Shown here: piece by piece, positions 7,073 to 7,144 of the stretch
How positions within the stretch are numbered: position 1 is the first letter of the stretch
Layout of the letters: the number at the start of each line of letters is the position of its first letter
Assembly: GCA_002694065.1 (NCBI GenBank)
Contig: NZKZ01000096.1
Span: forward strand, 1 to 7,144
From: Acidiferrobacter sp.
Lineage (GTDB): Bacteria; Pseudomonadota; Gammaproteobacteria; Arenicellales; UBA868
DNA: 7,144 bases
Direction of reading: 5' to 3'
The notes under the pieces: generated by a model
Seen by the model: only the letters and a program-made list of their open reading frames with translations
The model's database searches: none
Told to the model about the DNA's origin: nothing
Made by a program: the position numbers and the translations under genes

Positions 7073-7144
7073 TTAGTCGCGCTGGCTGATGGTGCGCGCT
7101 GGCACGCCGGCAACGATTTCCCGCGCCGCGACCGGTTTAACGAC
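7073..7144 (-). CDS. Hexapeptide-repeat (left-handed beta-helix) acyltransferase, C-terminal fragment
   Basis: Only the last 23 codons lie in the window; the gene enters from the right edge and stops at TAA (7075-7073). The peptide VVKPVAAREIVAGVPARTIS carries the IVAGVPAR ending that closes many left-handed beta-helix acetyltransferases (WbbJ, NeuD, serine acetyltransferase relatives; commonly IVAGNPAK or similar). Such enzymes move an acetyl group from acetyl-CoA to a sugar or amino group, often in surface-polysaccharide assembly. The substrate cannot be told from this fragment. It sits 30 bases upstream of the flippase-like gene in the same direction. The fragment is short, so the assignment rests on one motif in one continuous frame. 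Confidence 0.7.
   Translation of the reverse strand, partial: VVKPVAAREIVAGVPARTISQRD

Overview
The window looks like chromosomal DNA of a Gram-negative bacterium with moderately high GC. A signal peptide plus a C-terminal outer-membrane beta-barrel on a secreted protease requires an outer membrane. A proteobacterium, probably gammaproteobacterial, fits best, but nothing here fixes the genus. There are no RNA genes, insertion sequences, CRISPR arrays or integrase genes. Coding density is high, and the longest non-coding gap is 179 bases.

Layout: the left edge carries the 3' part of a plus-strand gene (1-1623). Its product joins the second half of a lipid-flippase-like membrane domain (LPG_synthase_TM type) to a TolB/WD40-like beta-propeller. 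It converges, with a 25-base gap, on a run of minus-strand genes. In transcription order from the right edge these are: the last 23 codons of a hexapeptide-repeat acyltransferase (7073-7144, continuing outside); a complete LPG_synthase_TM/flippase-like protein (6086-7042) 30 bases behind it; a 179-base gap with a weak promoter candidate and a leader hairpin; an autotransporter-type subtilisin protease (3585-5906); a 76-base gap with a GC-rich hairpin; and a polytopic DUF2142/GT-C-like membrane protein with a C-terminal beta-rich domain (1649-3508).

How the genes may work together: sugar acetyltransferases, flippase-like PF03706 proteins and GT-C-like membrane proteins using polyprenyl-linked sugars are usual members of cell-surface glycan loci. 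An envelope polysaccharide or glycolipid region is therefore the most economical reading. The surface protease between them may be a passenger or may act on the same surface. Co-function is inference from gene order. The two most unusual items are the flippase-propeller fusion and the protease, whose substrate-binding strand departs from the subtilase consensus and whose catalytic and barrel domains are joined by an acidic, glycine-rich hinge followed by an internal hydrophobic segment. I did not find a clear, wholly new multi-gene system.
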